DNA of 64,000 bases from Serinus canaria (taxonomy: Eukaryota > Chordata > Aves > Passeriformes > Fringillidae). Both the position numbers and the translations under genes were made by a program. Below are positions 35,755 through 47,480 of this stretch, in pieces (position 1 is the stretch's first letter; every line of letters starts with the position of its first letter). Where the stretch lies: contig NC_066316.1 of the NCBI RefSeq assembly GCF_022539315.1, forward strand, positions 66,383,994 through 66,447,993. The letters are read 5' to 3'. Below the pieces are notes generated by a model. The model worked only from the letters and a program-made list of their open reading frames with translations. It did no database searches and was not told where the DNA came from.

Positions 35755-36075
35755 AAATCATATAATCTTCAGGGTTGGAAAAGACCTCCAAGATCACTGA
35801 GTACTACCTTTGACCAAACACCACTATGCCAACCAAACCATATCGCTAAGTGCCACATCCAGTCATTTCCAATGCTTAACTCTCAGTGAAAAAATGCTTC
35901 CTGATGTCCAACCTGAACTTCCTCTGGCATAGCTTGAGGCCATTTCCTCCTGTCATGAGTTGCCTGGAAGAAGAGGCTGCTCCCCACCTTGATACAATCT
36001 CCTTTCAGGTAGCTCTGGAGAATGATAAAGTCTCTCCTGAGTCTCCTTTTCTCCAGGCTAAAAACAGAAATGTCA
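35755..36075 (-). repeat. CR1 LINE, 3' region with an internal deletion
   Basis: Begins AATCATATAATCTTCAGGGT and continues GGAAAAGACCTCCAAGATCA, GCCACATCC, CCAATGCTTAACTCTCAGTG, CTTGAGGCCATTTCCTCCTG and CTCCTTTTCTCCAGGCTAAA, the reverse complement of the CR1 3' region in order. Between GCCACATCCAGTCA and TTTCCAATGC (near 35865) about 65 bp of the consensus is missing, including the GGGCAGCCTG block, so this copy suffered an internal deletion or belongs to a deleted lineage. The 70- and 71-codon frames over it are repeat shadows. Confidence 0.92.
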
Positions 36076-36959
36076 GAAAACCTGATGAGAAACAAATTTA
36101 AAGCATAGATTAGGCTCCTAACATTAGATTTCTAACAAAAATACAAAACCTTTCAGATAAAGATCCTGACTGTCGTTCTAACTCATGACATGAATTCTGA
36201 TAGAGATAGCAAGTAAGGTTAGTGTGAGTCAGGCTCTACAGGGATTTTGTTCATAAGCCTTGAGGAAACAAGCGTGAGAGCAGTAGCTCTATCACACTTC
36301 AAAATGTTTCTGGGCTGATTTAGATTCACTGTCAGAGGTGGTGGTGAGGACACTTTCTTACAATTGCTTCCACACAGGGCAGTTTACAGTCCCTTGGGAT
36401 TTTCACTGTCTCTCCTGCAGTGAAAGAGACACAAACCACGTCTCTCTGCTTTTTCAAAAACTTGTATTTGAGGCTGAGACATTGGCCATCCATAGAGGGG
36501 TACCACTGCTTACAGCTTTCTTAATACCTGAATTTTAATGGGAAAGCTACTTTGGGATGTAAGTTTTTCTTCTAATACTTTCCAGAAAGTAGTTAAAGGT
36601 ACAAACGTTCTTTCTTTTCTCTTTCACTTCCAAAAGAACTCGGACTGGCCTGGGAAGATTTTCAATGCCAAAACTAAAATTACAACCAGAGAACCAGAAA
36701 AATCTTTTACATAATTAAATGTAGATAGCACTCATCATGTCACATATTTCAGAATGAGTCATTAAAGTTCAAAGCCTGGAGAAAGCACAGCTAAGGCCTG
36801 GTTAACAGTAGCGTGCTTACAGTGGTGCTACGTAGAACAAATGATTTACATGCTTTAAATGCATCCACGCTAGGAACTGAGCTGAACAGGGATGAGGCTG
36901 AAAGTTGTATGGTTAGGCAAGAGGCAGCAGTCCAACTCTAGCAGCTGGATTAAAAGACC
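36076..36959. other. Unique noncoding DNA
   Basis: No repeat or exon was recognised. GTAGCGTGC and TGCTACGTAG near 36810-36835 are isolated CpG-bearing words. Confidence 0.45.
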
Positions 36960-37484
36960 AACATGTTTTGCTTTTCGGTCATCCAAAGTTCATCTTGCAA
37001 TCCACTGATGCAGCCGCTGCTACGAGTGATTTCTTCGATAGGAGCTGGAGGGGGCTTTCGGATGGGGTGGGTTCCCAGGGACAGCTGAGGGCCAGCCACC
37101 TGCTCTCCAGGAACGTGCTCTGCCCTTGGTGTGTGAGGAAATCCATCAATGCGTGTTCCTTCTGCATAATATAATGCACGTGTGTGGAGAAACGGCAATC
37201 TAATTAAAGTCCGCAGATTATATTATTCACTCTGCTAACAAGCGCAGGTCATTTTACCTGTGAGGAGATAATTTCTCTAAATCAAACATCCTCTATGTCC
37301 CCTAAGTGTTTTCATCATTTCATAATTGGTTCTCAAACTGTTTTGAAGCACCTCTCATAACCAAACCCTTGTGCCAGCTGGATGTTCCCCCTGCGGGGGA
37401 TGGAATGCTTGCGCTGGAAATCCTGCTCCAGTCATCACAATAATGTGGAGACCGGTTTCGACTGTAACGCTTGTGAGTTAAACT
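36960..37484. promoter_or_regulatory. CpG-retaining unique block, candidate enhancer or conserved noncoding element
   Basis: About 15 CpGs lie within 500 bp of otherwise CpG-poor DNA, grouped at 37010-37080 (GCCGCTGCTACGAG, TTCGATAG, TTTCGGATG), 37150-37250 (GCACGTGTG, AACGGC, GTCCGCAG, AGCGCAGG) and 37390-37470 (GCGGGG, GCGCTGG, ACCGGTTTCGACTGTAACGC). Between them lie homeodomain-type TAATTA (in CTAATTAAAG near 37200) and AT-rich TATTATTCAC. No repeat motif is present. The frames over it are closed beyond 82 codons, and both strands look equally noncoding. The regulatory role is inferred from texture only. Confidence 0.35.
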
Positions 37485-38743
37485 CCTCTACCTGTCAGAG
37501 AGCAGAGCTGGATTAGGTGAGTAAATCCCCACCTCCACTTTCATCTCCTTGTGGACATTTAAATAAGTCATCTCCAGTAATTACCCAATATAAACCACAG
37601 CTCATAGCTGCCAAAAATTCCTGAAGACAAGAAGTGAATGTGCAGAGCAAGCATATGGGACTGAGCAGAGTAACACCCCAAGCAGGGAGAAGAACCTGTG
37701 TGTATGATTGGAGTTTAAAGCAGACACAACTACAGACTGTAGTTAAAAGGGATGATTTCTCACATCTCTTCTTCCTTCTTGGTTTCCCAAGGCCCTAGAC
37801 TTAGGTTTGTTCCATATCCTTTGTGCTGCCACTAGTATTTGCAAGGACATCCAGACTGGTGGCTGGGAAGAAAAGGATTCAGCTGAGGAAAGAAAAAAAA
37901 AGGTTCCTTTTTGGCACATTAACTTTTATGTCTCTAAATGAGGCAGCTTTTAATTTTCAAGTGAGAGAGAAATAAGTCCACCATCTAAATTTCAAACTAA
38001 AATTAATCTGGAATGTTTTTTCATTTTCATATGGGTTTCTAGCTACAATACCCTGGTTTCTAGCTACTGCAATATTCACTACTGCAATGTAATGTCCTGC
38101 TTCGTCTTAAACAGTGCTCAACTTAAAATAAATGTACCTAATGGCTAAATGAAAGGGCAGTGCAAGTGCCAAAAATATCTAATACCTTGTGTCTTTTCCA
38201 AAAATTCTTGTCTTTGGTACTATGGCATCAGTTCCAAAGGAAAAAACAAACAAACAAACCAGCCTTGCATCCTCTCTTCTCTGAGGAGTGAATCCTGGGA
38301 TAACGCCACTTTTGCAGTTCATAGGTGTGTCTTAATCAAAAGACTACAAGCCCAATGCATCTTCCCACAAAGGGCCAAATTAAACAGAGGCCTGCAATGC
38401 TTAAGCTGCACAGTCTAGTTCTTTATGACACTGCCAAAGGCATTTGATAAACCCATCCTCAGTTACTGAGCTCTATCTGATCATAACTCTGTAGACATAT
38501 CACTGTACTTGCAAAACCTGTACTGTGGCTCAGCAGCTCTCAGGAAGCCTACAAAGCTAATAATTCTGAGAGAAAATTTAAATAACTCCAACTATATCTT
38601 TGTTGGCAACTCACACCACTTACATGAGCTGCTACCTGCCAACAACATGTAAAAATATTTCAGACACAGAAGAGTGGCTTTTGTTATCCTTCTCAAATTT
38701 GTCTTCCCTTTGAGGGACAGCTGGACTTTCTAGCACTTAATGT
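37485..38743. other. Unique noncoding DNA with a 21-bp spaced duplication
   Basis: GGTTTCTAGCTAC occurs at 38034 and 38055 (period 21), followed by TACTGCAAT twice (from about 38064 and 38081), a small local duplication cluster. An (AAAC)n run lies near 38247. No transposon was recognised. Confidence 0.5.
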
Positions 38744-38838
38744 CTATTCTATTCTATTCTATTCTATTCTATTCTATTCTATTCTATTCTATTCTATTCT
38801 ATTCTATTCTATTCTATTCTATTCTATTCTATTCTATT
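38744..38838. repeat. (ATTCT)n pentanucleotide microsatellite, 19 copies
   Basis: CTATT units repeat without any visible interruption for 95 bp. The flanks (GCACTTAATGT before, CATTTCTGTACC after) are unique. Perfect purity implies recent expansion. ATTCT is also the first half of the CR1 tail unit, but no CR1 body adjoins it. Confidence 0.97.
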
Positions 38839-41407
38839 CATTTCTGTACCATTCATTGAGTTAATAAAGTGGTACTTTACTTCCACTGTTTTTTACTGAA
38901 TTAGATTTTGAGATACTACATTAGGAAAAGGGATCTACATTGAGCATTTTGCTGTTGGGAAAAAAGTCTCAATGGATTTGGTGCTGGTATTTGGGCAACT
39001 ATGAAGGTAATGTTTCTCTGGAGAAAACATTTAGAGCTACAGTACATAATTAAATTTCCTAAACCTAAAAATGAAGCTCACATTTTGGTAGTGAAAATTA
39101 TTAAATCTCAGTAATTTGCAGAGGTTTTCCTAGTAATTTTAAGGATTCTTTATCACTTAGGCTTCAAAACAAAAAAAAAGTTTAATGCAAGAATTACAAA
39201 TTGACATTCTGTGTCCTGTGTCACCTATGTCTATGGTGTCCCTTAATGTTTTCACAACTAGGAGTTAGTACTATTCCTGGCTAAGGAAGGCCTGCACCTC
39301 CTGTATTTTTGTGGCTATTGGGATTAATTTCAAAATTTTTTTAGGAGGAAGGGGAGAGCAACAAATGGTGCCCACTCCCCATACTTACACAGACCATTCA
39401 GACTCTGTGTGTGTGTATGTGTGTGTGTGTTCTTCCTCCTACAGCCACCCTGGCTGTCCTGGACTCCTCTCCCATATTCATGTGTTCCCTACAACACAAA
39501 ATGGTATTGGGTTGGACCTGTGCTAAGCAAGCTATCAATTGCCAGGGACTTTCTGAAAGCTAAAAAAGTGATGAATAAACAATGAATTTGAACAGTGTTG
39601 TGGAGCAAGTAAATTTGGAAAGTGAATCTAGTGGGAGGGGTATAGGTGTGTACAGAGTAATGGAAAGCTATTCTAATGTAAAATAGGTAATTACCTGAAA
39701 AGAATTCAGGAAAAAAAGAAGGAAAACATTTCTGCAGCTCACAAGGTATAGAAAAGAGAGGAGGGTTCTCTATTTTTTTTTTAACTAGATTGAATATTTC
39801 TGACAAAATTTAAAACTGTGACTTTTTACACTCCTGAAACTTCTTCAGATGAGTTATATTCCACCAGCATTTCAGTCAAATTTAAATCTTCTAATCCTTT
39901 CCCTCTGACAAAATCTCAGAAAGTGTCTCTACTTAGTGGATTTAAAAGTGCTGGTGTTAAGTCGAGTGCTATACATTTGCATAGAAATGCAGTTACAAAA
40001 CAAATGCAAATGATTTCAGGGCTTCACAAAGTTTATTATCAGGCCCCTCTCAGTGTCTGACACAACTCAGAAGTTGTGGGAAGATAATAGATTGCTGCTC
40101 TGAACAAGAAAAACACCTTTCCCATAAAAATAGAACTGGTCTTTTCTTTCTGTAAATAATATCTTAAGTATACAGCCTCCTTTAACCGCGGTGTTATTAA
40201 ATCTGGATTGATGTCATAAACACTTGGTAGGACTGTTAATTTTATGAGGTAGCTTTAAACTATTTCAGAGTAGAATTTTAAGATCTAATTTTAAGGATAG
40301 TTTTTTATGTATTGGCCTAACACTGAAATATTAAGGCACATGTTTGTATTATACTGATTGTTTCCTTTGGTAATTTTTGATGTGCAGTATTTTTCTCACA
40401 CGGTTTTTATATAGAAAAGGGCATACCTCCTGAAGGTGCAGGGCAAACCCTGAGTGGAACAATTCTGGTCCCACTTCCTGGCACAGACTTGCAGAGGGAA
40501 TACCAATTTTTAAATGGTTTAAATGATTTTATAATGGTTCTAGTCTTTGTGGCTGGTCTGTCCTGAAGCTGTGCACAGAGTGCAGCAACGTGGATAGACA
40601 TGAATGCTCTAATTAAGGGACAAGCTCTAATGCATCCTTAAAGCTCTGGCTCTTGGGTGGCAAAAGTGGATACTGGAAGCTTTACTGAAAGGTCAACTTT
40701 CTCTGGGAAATTTTATATAATTTTAAATCCTGAGGAACCAAACTAATGTGGTACTTACATACTTTCTATGTAGTTTAGAATTTGATCACTCTTTAAGAGG
40801 TAATTTTATTAATTGTTTTTCATATAATGGCAGCACCTTTTCAATTCACAGTAGGATTTCAACCTTATTTAGATAGGAACAAAATGCATGGAACCTTTAG
40901 CTCTAATTTCCCTCATTAATCTACACAACCAATTTCTAGTCCACTCCCAAGAAAAAAAAAAGGTTTCTGAAAATGTTATAATTTAATTAAAAACCCCTAA
41001 AATAATCTATTTAAAACAATTGTGTTGGAACAACAGTGATGGAAATAAGTGTTATGGTGGTTGAAACAAATACAGCTTGAAAAACAAACAGTTATTAGAG
41101 CTTGTGCTGGGTTTTAGGGTCCTTGATTTTGTTCTGCATATGAAGTTCATTTACAAGAGTGAAATAAACCCCTTCTTGGATATGTGATGGTGGTGACATC
41201 TGCCATTCATTACACACCTGAGCAGGTAACTCCTGAGTTATTCCTTATATGCCTGTTTCCCAAGCACTGGTAAGAAATTAAATTTGGAGATAGGCACTAG
41301 TGAGCCAAAATTTTGGCAAATGATTGAGACAGCAATTGCTAGCTTCAACATGTAATGTGGTATTCTGCAAACTGATCTTTTTTTAACTGCAAATGAATTC
41401 CCTAGTT
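38839..41407. other. Unique noncoding DNA
   Basis: Holds the (GT)n listed separately. Overlapping frames at 39311-39806 and 40407-40601 are not recognisable. No transposon was recognised. Confidence 0.5.
39406..39431. repeat. (GT)n microsatellite
   Basis: TGTGTGTGTGTATGTGTGTG and onward, with one A interruption. Confidence 0.9.
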
Positions 41408-41437
41408 TTACAATCAAGTTATATAACTTGATTGTAA
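41408..41437. repeat. Perfect 30-bp palindrome
   Basis: The half TTACAATCAAGTTAT (41408-41422) is followed with no spacer by its exact reverse complement (41423-41437). A 15-bp perfect inverted repeat with zero spacer is not expected by chance in 64 kb. It could extrude a small cruciform or fold into a hairpin if transcribed. No larger inverted repeat, terminal repeat or target-site duplication is visible around it. Confidence 0.97.
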
Positions 41438-44107
41438 GTCTGAATTTAAGAGTTGTCAAGAACATAGACTTTTACATCTCATCTTTGCCTTCTCAGAATG
41501 TAAATCTCTAAATCATCTTTATATACACTGGCTATGCGCCAGTGTCAGATTTGTCCTCTGCATGTGTATGAAATTTTCAGTCCTTCCATTCTGTGAGTTT
41601 AAGAAGCTTATATGTTTTTTCCATGACAGCTAAATGAAGTTTTGGTGTCAGGCACCTTATATAAAGTTTGCTTCTCTTCTGAATTTGACCTTATATGATT
41701 CCTTAGCAATATTGAAAACTATAATGCAACTAAAAGATTGACAGCAAAACACACAAAAAAAAAAAAAAAGGAAGAAGTCCTGTTTTCCTGTTTTTCTCTT
41801 CTAAAAATTCCAGAGCCCATAGAAACTCCTTGAATGAAGAGAAATGGCTTTGGTAAGCATTTCGCTTTTTTACCATATTGAAATCAACAACTAAGCACCC
41901 TACTTGAATATGTGCAATTAAAGCAATATATCTCCCTTTATTTTGTCTGCTTAAATCATCATCAGCTTTTTTTTTTTCTCAAAAATAGTTTAAAATATCT
42001 TCATTATTAAAAAAAACAACTCAGCTGATATTCCTCCTATTCTCTTTTCAGTTCCCTATAACCTTCTCCAGCAGTAGCTACAATAATTTTCTGGACATTC
42101 ACTTGTAACCAATGGTTTAAAAGGTAAAATGTTCAGCCTTTAAAGTACACTATTTATAAGGCCATGGAAAAAGTTGCACAATCAAACATACCATTTGTAG
42201 ATTGTCAAAGCTTTCCTTTTTTCACATTTGTTAATGGAAGGGGCTTTTTATTAATGATAATACACAATCTCCCTCTGCCACTCCTTGCTCAACACCCCTG
42301 CCCAGGGCCTGGCCTGTCTCAGCTGATCATGTTCTGTCCAGGAGTGAAGTGCTAAAGGCACAGTGCTGTGAGCCTGATTGCCACTGATCTGCACTCTTAG
42401 CTGGCTCATACATAACATAAATAACTCGTCCCCCCCATCCAAAGTAGTTCTTAATTGGAAAAGAATTTTTATACTCAAATTCTGTAACACATTTAATTAC
42501 CAGCACTGTAAGCTGCTCAGGAGCATTAGCAATTGCAGGCACACCAGGTAACAAAGTTAATACTTTAAAAAGTACAGGAAATTCAAGAAAACCAGACCAA
42601 TCTTTACTAAATTAGGCTTTAACTTTTGAGGATTTTATTGTCCATATACCTGATAGATTGAGAGGTTAAGTAATAACATATGGGTACAGGCAAACACACA
42701 GATGTACACAAAATTATGTTCTTGAGGAAAGCATATTAAAAGAATTTGGTTCCATTTTCACAGCTGTGATTTATGGACTACCCAGGGCATTCTTAATGGC
42801 TTGTATCAGACATCACCAGGCTGCTATATGTGACTGGATTCAGGTCTCAATTCCACCCGAACAGCTATTGCCCAAAGCTTTCTGGTTTTCATTCTCCTTG
42901 GTTTCCAGAACATGGGAATTAAAGATACAGTGGCAATCCTTATAAATAGTGCCAAAATGCTGAAAAATTTGAATGATTTTAGAAAGATGAGAGGGAGGCA
43001 CAGATTTTCTGTAAACTCATTTTTCAGTTTATGTCACTTTATGTCAGTATTTCTCTACTTTTTGAGCTAACTCCTCTGTAGCCCAATCTCTGCTAAACAA
43101 TTCTTTTCATCAGATTTCCATATTTTTACAGCAAGTGAGTTACCTACTCCTTGGGTAGCCTAATTGGAATCCAGCAATCATGACACATTTCTCTTTACAG
43201 TTGCAAATGCCCATTTAACTCTTAAAGACAGTGAAATGGGGCCCTGATTGAATTAACTCCCAAATGCAGAGCTCTTTAAGCTCTTGGTGTTATTCACTGG
43301 ACTTTGCTCCCTAAAAGGACTTAAAAAGTACAGAGACATGACGAATCTCTGTCAGAGAGCGTGCAGGGACCTCAAAACAAGCTGAAAATGCATTGCTTTA
43401 AAGCATTTCAGATGTGACCTTAAACAAACAAACAAACCTGCTCCACTCGTTCACATCAGCATTTCATGACTTGGTTTAGTGATGTCCAGACAGCATCTCC
43501 AAGGCAAAGATCAAGGGCCTATCCCACCACTGCCTTTTCTATGTGGAAGGTCTCCAGGCTGCACAATGTGAGGTGCATTGCTGGACCATGGGAGACAATC
43601 CCAGGGAAATGCCATGCCACTAACTAGATAAGAAGTTAAAGATATATGGGCTCCTGTAATGATGGTGATAATAATTAAGCTATGTTATTTTGGTACCAAT
43701 TTTTCCACAAGGAGAGATGTTAATTAGGCTACAGTTTTCTCATGTCTCTAGACCTTTACTTTTCTCCCCAGGCAAGAAATCTCATTGTCATCGCTGACCC
43801 TGAACTTTTTCTTCCACCAGCATCTCCCTCAGGTTTCTTACTATGGTTGGACTCTTGCCAGAACTTGCCCTCACCCCGACCTTGTCTTTGGTGAAGCACT
43901 TGTTTATACCTTACTCAGTTCTCCACTCAGCTAATGCAATCCCCTTCCTTAAATTCCCTCATGAATGGTCTCCTTGAGTTGTCTGGATTTAATTCAGTGC
44001 CACCAGGAGAGCACAAGATGCATACTCCGGTTGTAATAAGCTTATTTGGTACGGGATAAAGAGTGGCAAGCTGAGGATATAGGATTACAATACCTTTTCA
44101 TTTTCTT
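41438..44107. other. Unique noncoding DNA with homopolymer runs
   Basis: Poly-A of 15 at 41755-41769 and (AAAC)n near 43421-43435. No CR1, LTR or exon was recognised. Confidence 0.5.
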
Positions 44108-44110
44108 TCC

Positions 44111-44126
44111 TTTTTTTTTTTTTTTT
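44111..44126. repeat. Poly-T run
   Basis: T16 after CTTTCC and before CCCC, directly upstream of the GC-richer promoter-like block. Confidence 0.9.
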
Positions 44127-44149
44127 CCCCTCTAACATGCTCTCTCGTT

Positions 44150-44330
44150 TCTGCTGTCAGAGCCCTGTTTGGACAGATTGCTATTGAATGTGGCTGGGGT
44201 GGCAGGGACCCAGCCAGACACAGGAGCTGGAGCTTGGCCGCTGCAGGAGAGGGGAGGCAGGTGGGCAGGCTGGCTGAGCAACAAGAGCAGGCTGTGAATA
44301 AAAGGGCAGGGGGTGCTGGCGGCTGCTGGC
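44150..44330 (+). promoter_or_regulatory. Candidate TATA-type core promoter
   Basis: GC-richer DNA with GAGGGGAGGCAGGTGGGCAG (about 44249-44268, GC-box/KLF-like) precedes GAATAAAAGGGCAGGGGG. Its AATAAAAG (44297-44304) differs from TATAAAAG at one base. A start site would fall near 44327-44332. A consensus splice donor follows 200 bp downstream. The block contains hardly any CpG, so this would be a tissue-type TATA promoter and not a CpG island. It is motif-based inference. Confidence 0.28.
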
Positions 44331-44532
44331 ACTGAGGGGCTGTCAGCTTGCACAGCTAGTTCAGAGACCTGCAAGCTCAATGCTGGATGCTGTTTGCAGG
44401 GGAGAAGGGATCTGCAAGAGGAGCCTGTCCTGGGGGAATTTTTGGCTGAGGAGTCATAGTAAGAGAGAGAAATGGGTGAAGTGGGAGGATCTGGAGGAGA
44501 TGGGTATTAACACTAAAAGCTTTCTGGGACAG
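44331..44532 (+). other. Candidate first exon ending at CAG|GTAAGA
   Basis: From the predicted start site to GGGACAG|GTAAGACATG (44532/44533), a perfect donor. An ATG at 44380 opens exactly 51 codons in phase with the donor (M-L-D-A-V-C-R-G... to ...K-S-F-L-G-Q), with a charged middle (SKREKWVKWEDLEE). The context of the ATG (TCAATGC) is weak, and the peptide is not recognised. It could also be a 5' UTR exon. Any following exon would lie downstream on the plus strand and could not be identified. Confidence 0.25.
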
Positions 44533-46049
44533 GTAAGACATGCTATGTTACTCATAGCAACATGCTTTTGAGGATGTTAAGTCTTACATTTAATTTAAAA
44601 GAATTGCAGTCACTTTTACGTTTAACTAGCTTCCATGAAAAAAGTCCAGCTCTGGAGTGAAAGAGAAAAAGGGAAGGAGGTATTGAGGTGAAAGAGAAGG
44701 ACTAAGTGGGAATGAGTTTGATAAAATGAGAGGAAAATCTGAAGATGTGAACAAAGTGTAAAGGGTGATTCTGGGAAAATGTCTGTGGAATTGGGTAACT
44801 ATGAGACCTAGGAAGGAAGGGTCAGTGAAATGAAAACCATTTTTTCACAAGGGAAATAGAAGAAAGCCAAAGGCATGAGGGCTTCTGCCCTAGAAAAGAC
44901 TGCTTCTCTGCAGCAGTAATAATTTTTAATTGGAGAAGTGTCTAATCTGTGTTCCACCCACAATTGGTTTGGATGTCCCTGTAAAATATTTTATTCGTTC
45001 TTATTTACAATGAGAGACTGTCAGTGAAAAGGGTCTTGCAATCGGAATAAATTCACTTGGTGCTTTTTCAAGCAAGATTTCTATGACAAGACCATTTCAG
45101 GGATCAAGCCAAAATTAAAATATTCCTAGTGATGCTAAAAGGCAGAGAGTGCATCTCTCCTATTACTCCTCTGTCCTATTGACTCCAGTGTGCTCTGCAC
45201 ATCCCACTCTTTGATTCTTCTAGCAGGACCTCATTTCTGATTTAATCCAGTCTACTACTCCTGGAGCAAAACTTTTCCAGAAGGAGACTAGACAGTATCA
45301 ATGTCTGAACACATTGCCTTTGTTTAAGAGTTCAACAAAAATCTTAATTTTATAGAATTAAATCACAGCTCCTAAGCATCTGTCATCTCAGGCTACATTT
45401 AGATCTACACTGCTTGATGTTTTAGTACCAGAGAGGTGTTTGCTCAGATACTTTCCTTATTTCAGTTTACAGAGAAAATTATGAGCTACTGTTTTGGGTA
45501 ATCTAAAGCTTCTGCACCTATTTTCTTGAATCCATCCCTCCCTATCTAATGCTTAAGGAACCTACTACGTCCTGCACTGAAAATAAATGGGAAGGTATGT
45601 AAGCATTCATTTAATGAAGTCCTCTCCAGCTCCTTTTTCCCCGACCTTGCAAGCCTTTTGTCTTTTACCCTGGTTTAAATATTATACAAACATGGTTTGA
45701 CCTTTCTATCACCATCTCATGGAAGCCTATCTGAAAATATATTTACATGGTGCTAGGTGTATGCATCCAGGGGGATTTTGGCTAGCAAGATTTTTAAGCT
45801 TAAAAACGTGTAAAAAGAAAGCAGAAAATACATTTTAAAAGCATTGAAATGTGCTAAGTGGGCATATACATGCATGACATTTTATATCTTCTAGTCTCCA
45901 ACTCAGCTTCTACTGAATTGTAGGAACATCCAGTAAAACCAAGTTTTTTCTAGAGCAGTTCCTTGAAAAGTCAAAGTTTTGTGCCACAGAGGGCCCAGAA
46001 CCACTTTAGGTTATCAAAATCACATTTCTCAAATCGGTGTCTTCCTCAA
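44533..46049. other. Unique noncoding DNA
   Basis: No repeat or exon was recognised. If the first-exon candidate is real, this is intron. Confidence 0.45.
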
Positions 46050-46216
46050 GCCAAGCTTGTCTGGTACCTTGAATGTCACTGGAGATATTCAAAAGTCAGC
46101 TGGACAAGGCATAAAGCAACATGATCTCATTTTGAAGTTGGTCCTGCTCTGAAAAAAGGGGGTGGACCCTTTGATCTCCAGAGGTGCCCTCCAAACTACA
46201 TCGTTCTATGATTTTA
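46050..46216 (+). repeat. CR1 LINE 3' end, plus orientation
   Basis: CTGGAGATATTCAAAAGTCA, GCTGGACAAGG, GTTGGTCCTGCTCTG, GGGGGTGGACCCTTTGATCT and CCAGAGGTGCCCTCCAAACT, ending CGTTCTATGATTTTATC, follow the sense CR1 3' end and its tail. It is truncated on the 5' side. It faces the minus-strand CR1 at 46949, tail to tail, across about 730 bp. Confidence 0.9.
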
Positions 46217-46948
46217 TCACTGCAGGCTTGCATTAAATCTATAATTGTTCATTCCACACCCAGATTTTACTCGGAGTCAATGGATATATTCCTGATTGAT
46301 TAGCACTAAGAAAGAGAGTGAGCAGTCTGGCTCATGACATCTACTTACAGGTATGAATTTTGGCCTGTCCAGTGTGTGAATTCTGCTAAAACTGCTATGG
46401 GACCCTTGAAGGCTGTACAGAAAAGGAGTGTCTGCTCAGGATGGTAACTGATTTCTGTCCTCAAGCCAAGGCATAGGTCACAGCTGAACTGGCAAATGGA
46501 CAAAGTGATGTAGGATCACATTTAGTTCAGCCCTAGTTCCTTCCAGGGGAGACTTGCTTAGTCTCCTCCAGCCATTGCCAGGGCTAGCAATATGTTAAAT
46601 CAACCTAGTTGTCTGGAGCACTAACATCTTTTCCCATGAACTTGTTAATTTGCATTGATCAGCAATTTGTATTAATCAGCAACATATGCACAAACTCTGA
46701 ATTCCATTGTTCCCTCTTCAACATAATACTCATGACTTTACAGAGTAAAGCCTAAAACTAGGAGTTAATGAGATGGCCTAAAAGGATATTTTCAGTGTCC
46801 AGTTATAGAAATACAAGTACAGTCCTGTTTGACACATTTGCTCTCTTGTGCTCATGGCTTTGGACATGTTTCCAAGTCTGAATATCTGATATAGGATATC
46901 GTCCCATTTTTTCTCATTCTCTAGTGGATCTACAAAATCCACTGAGAA
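46217..46948. other. Unique spacer between two CR1 tails
   Basis: About 730 bp with no recognised repeat. Two AATTTGCATTGATCAGCAA-like segments lie close together near 46649 and 46665 (TTGATCAGCAA and TTAATCAGCAA, a small duplication). Confidence 0.5.
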
Positions 46949-47480
46949 GATCATAGAACCAGGATGATTTGGATTGGAAGGGACCTTAAGCATCCTCTAG
47001 TTTTAGCCCCTCAGCCATGGGCAGGGACACTTTCCACTAGATCAGGTTGCTCAAAGACCCACCCAATCTGGCCTTCAACACTGCCAGGGATGGGGAATCC
47101 ACAACTTCTCTGGACAGTCTGTTCCAGGGCCTCATTACCTTCAGAGTAAAGAATTTCTTCCTCTTTCAGTTTAAACATTTTACTCCTTGTCTTATCACTA
47201 CAATTCCTGAAAAAGTCCCTCTTTGTCTTCCCTATGAGTCCCCTTCAGATACTGGAAGGTTGCTATGAGGTCTCCACAAAATTTTCTCTTCTCCAGGCTG
47301 AAGAGCCCCAACTTCCTCAGCTTGTCTCCACAGTGGAGATGCTCCAGTCCCCTTAGAAACTTAGTGGCCTCCTTTGAATTTGCTCCATGATCTTTTCATG
47401 CTGGGGACTCCAGAGCTGGAGTCAGTGCTCCAGGTGTGGTCTCACAAGAGCAGAGGAAAGGCTGGAATCACCTCTGTAAA
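46949..47480 (-). repeat. CR1 LINE, about 530-bp 3' region
   Basis: The longest CR1 copy in the window. From the tail (GATCATAGAACC, TTTGGATTGGAAGGGACCTT) it runs through GCCATGGGCAGGGACACTTT, GACAGTCTGTTCCAGGGCCT, ATGAGGTCTCCACAAAATTT, TTCTCCAGGCTGAAGAGCCC, CAGTGCTCCAGGTGTGGTCT and CACAAGAGCAGAGG, all in consensus order on the minus strand. It therefore includes the very end of the former reverse-transcriptase frame plus 3' UTR. Frameshifts and stops make it dead. The 61- and 73-codon plus-strand frames at 46964-47268 are antisense shadows. Confidence 0.95.

Noticed and set aside
35883..36101. 70- and 71-codon frames on opposite strands
   Set aside because: They lie within the CR1 3' region and are repeat shadows.
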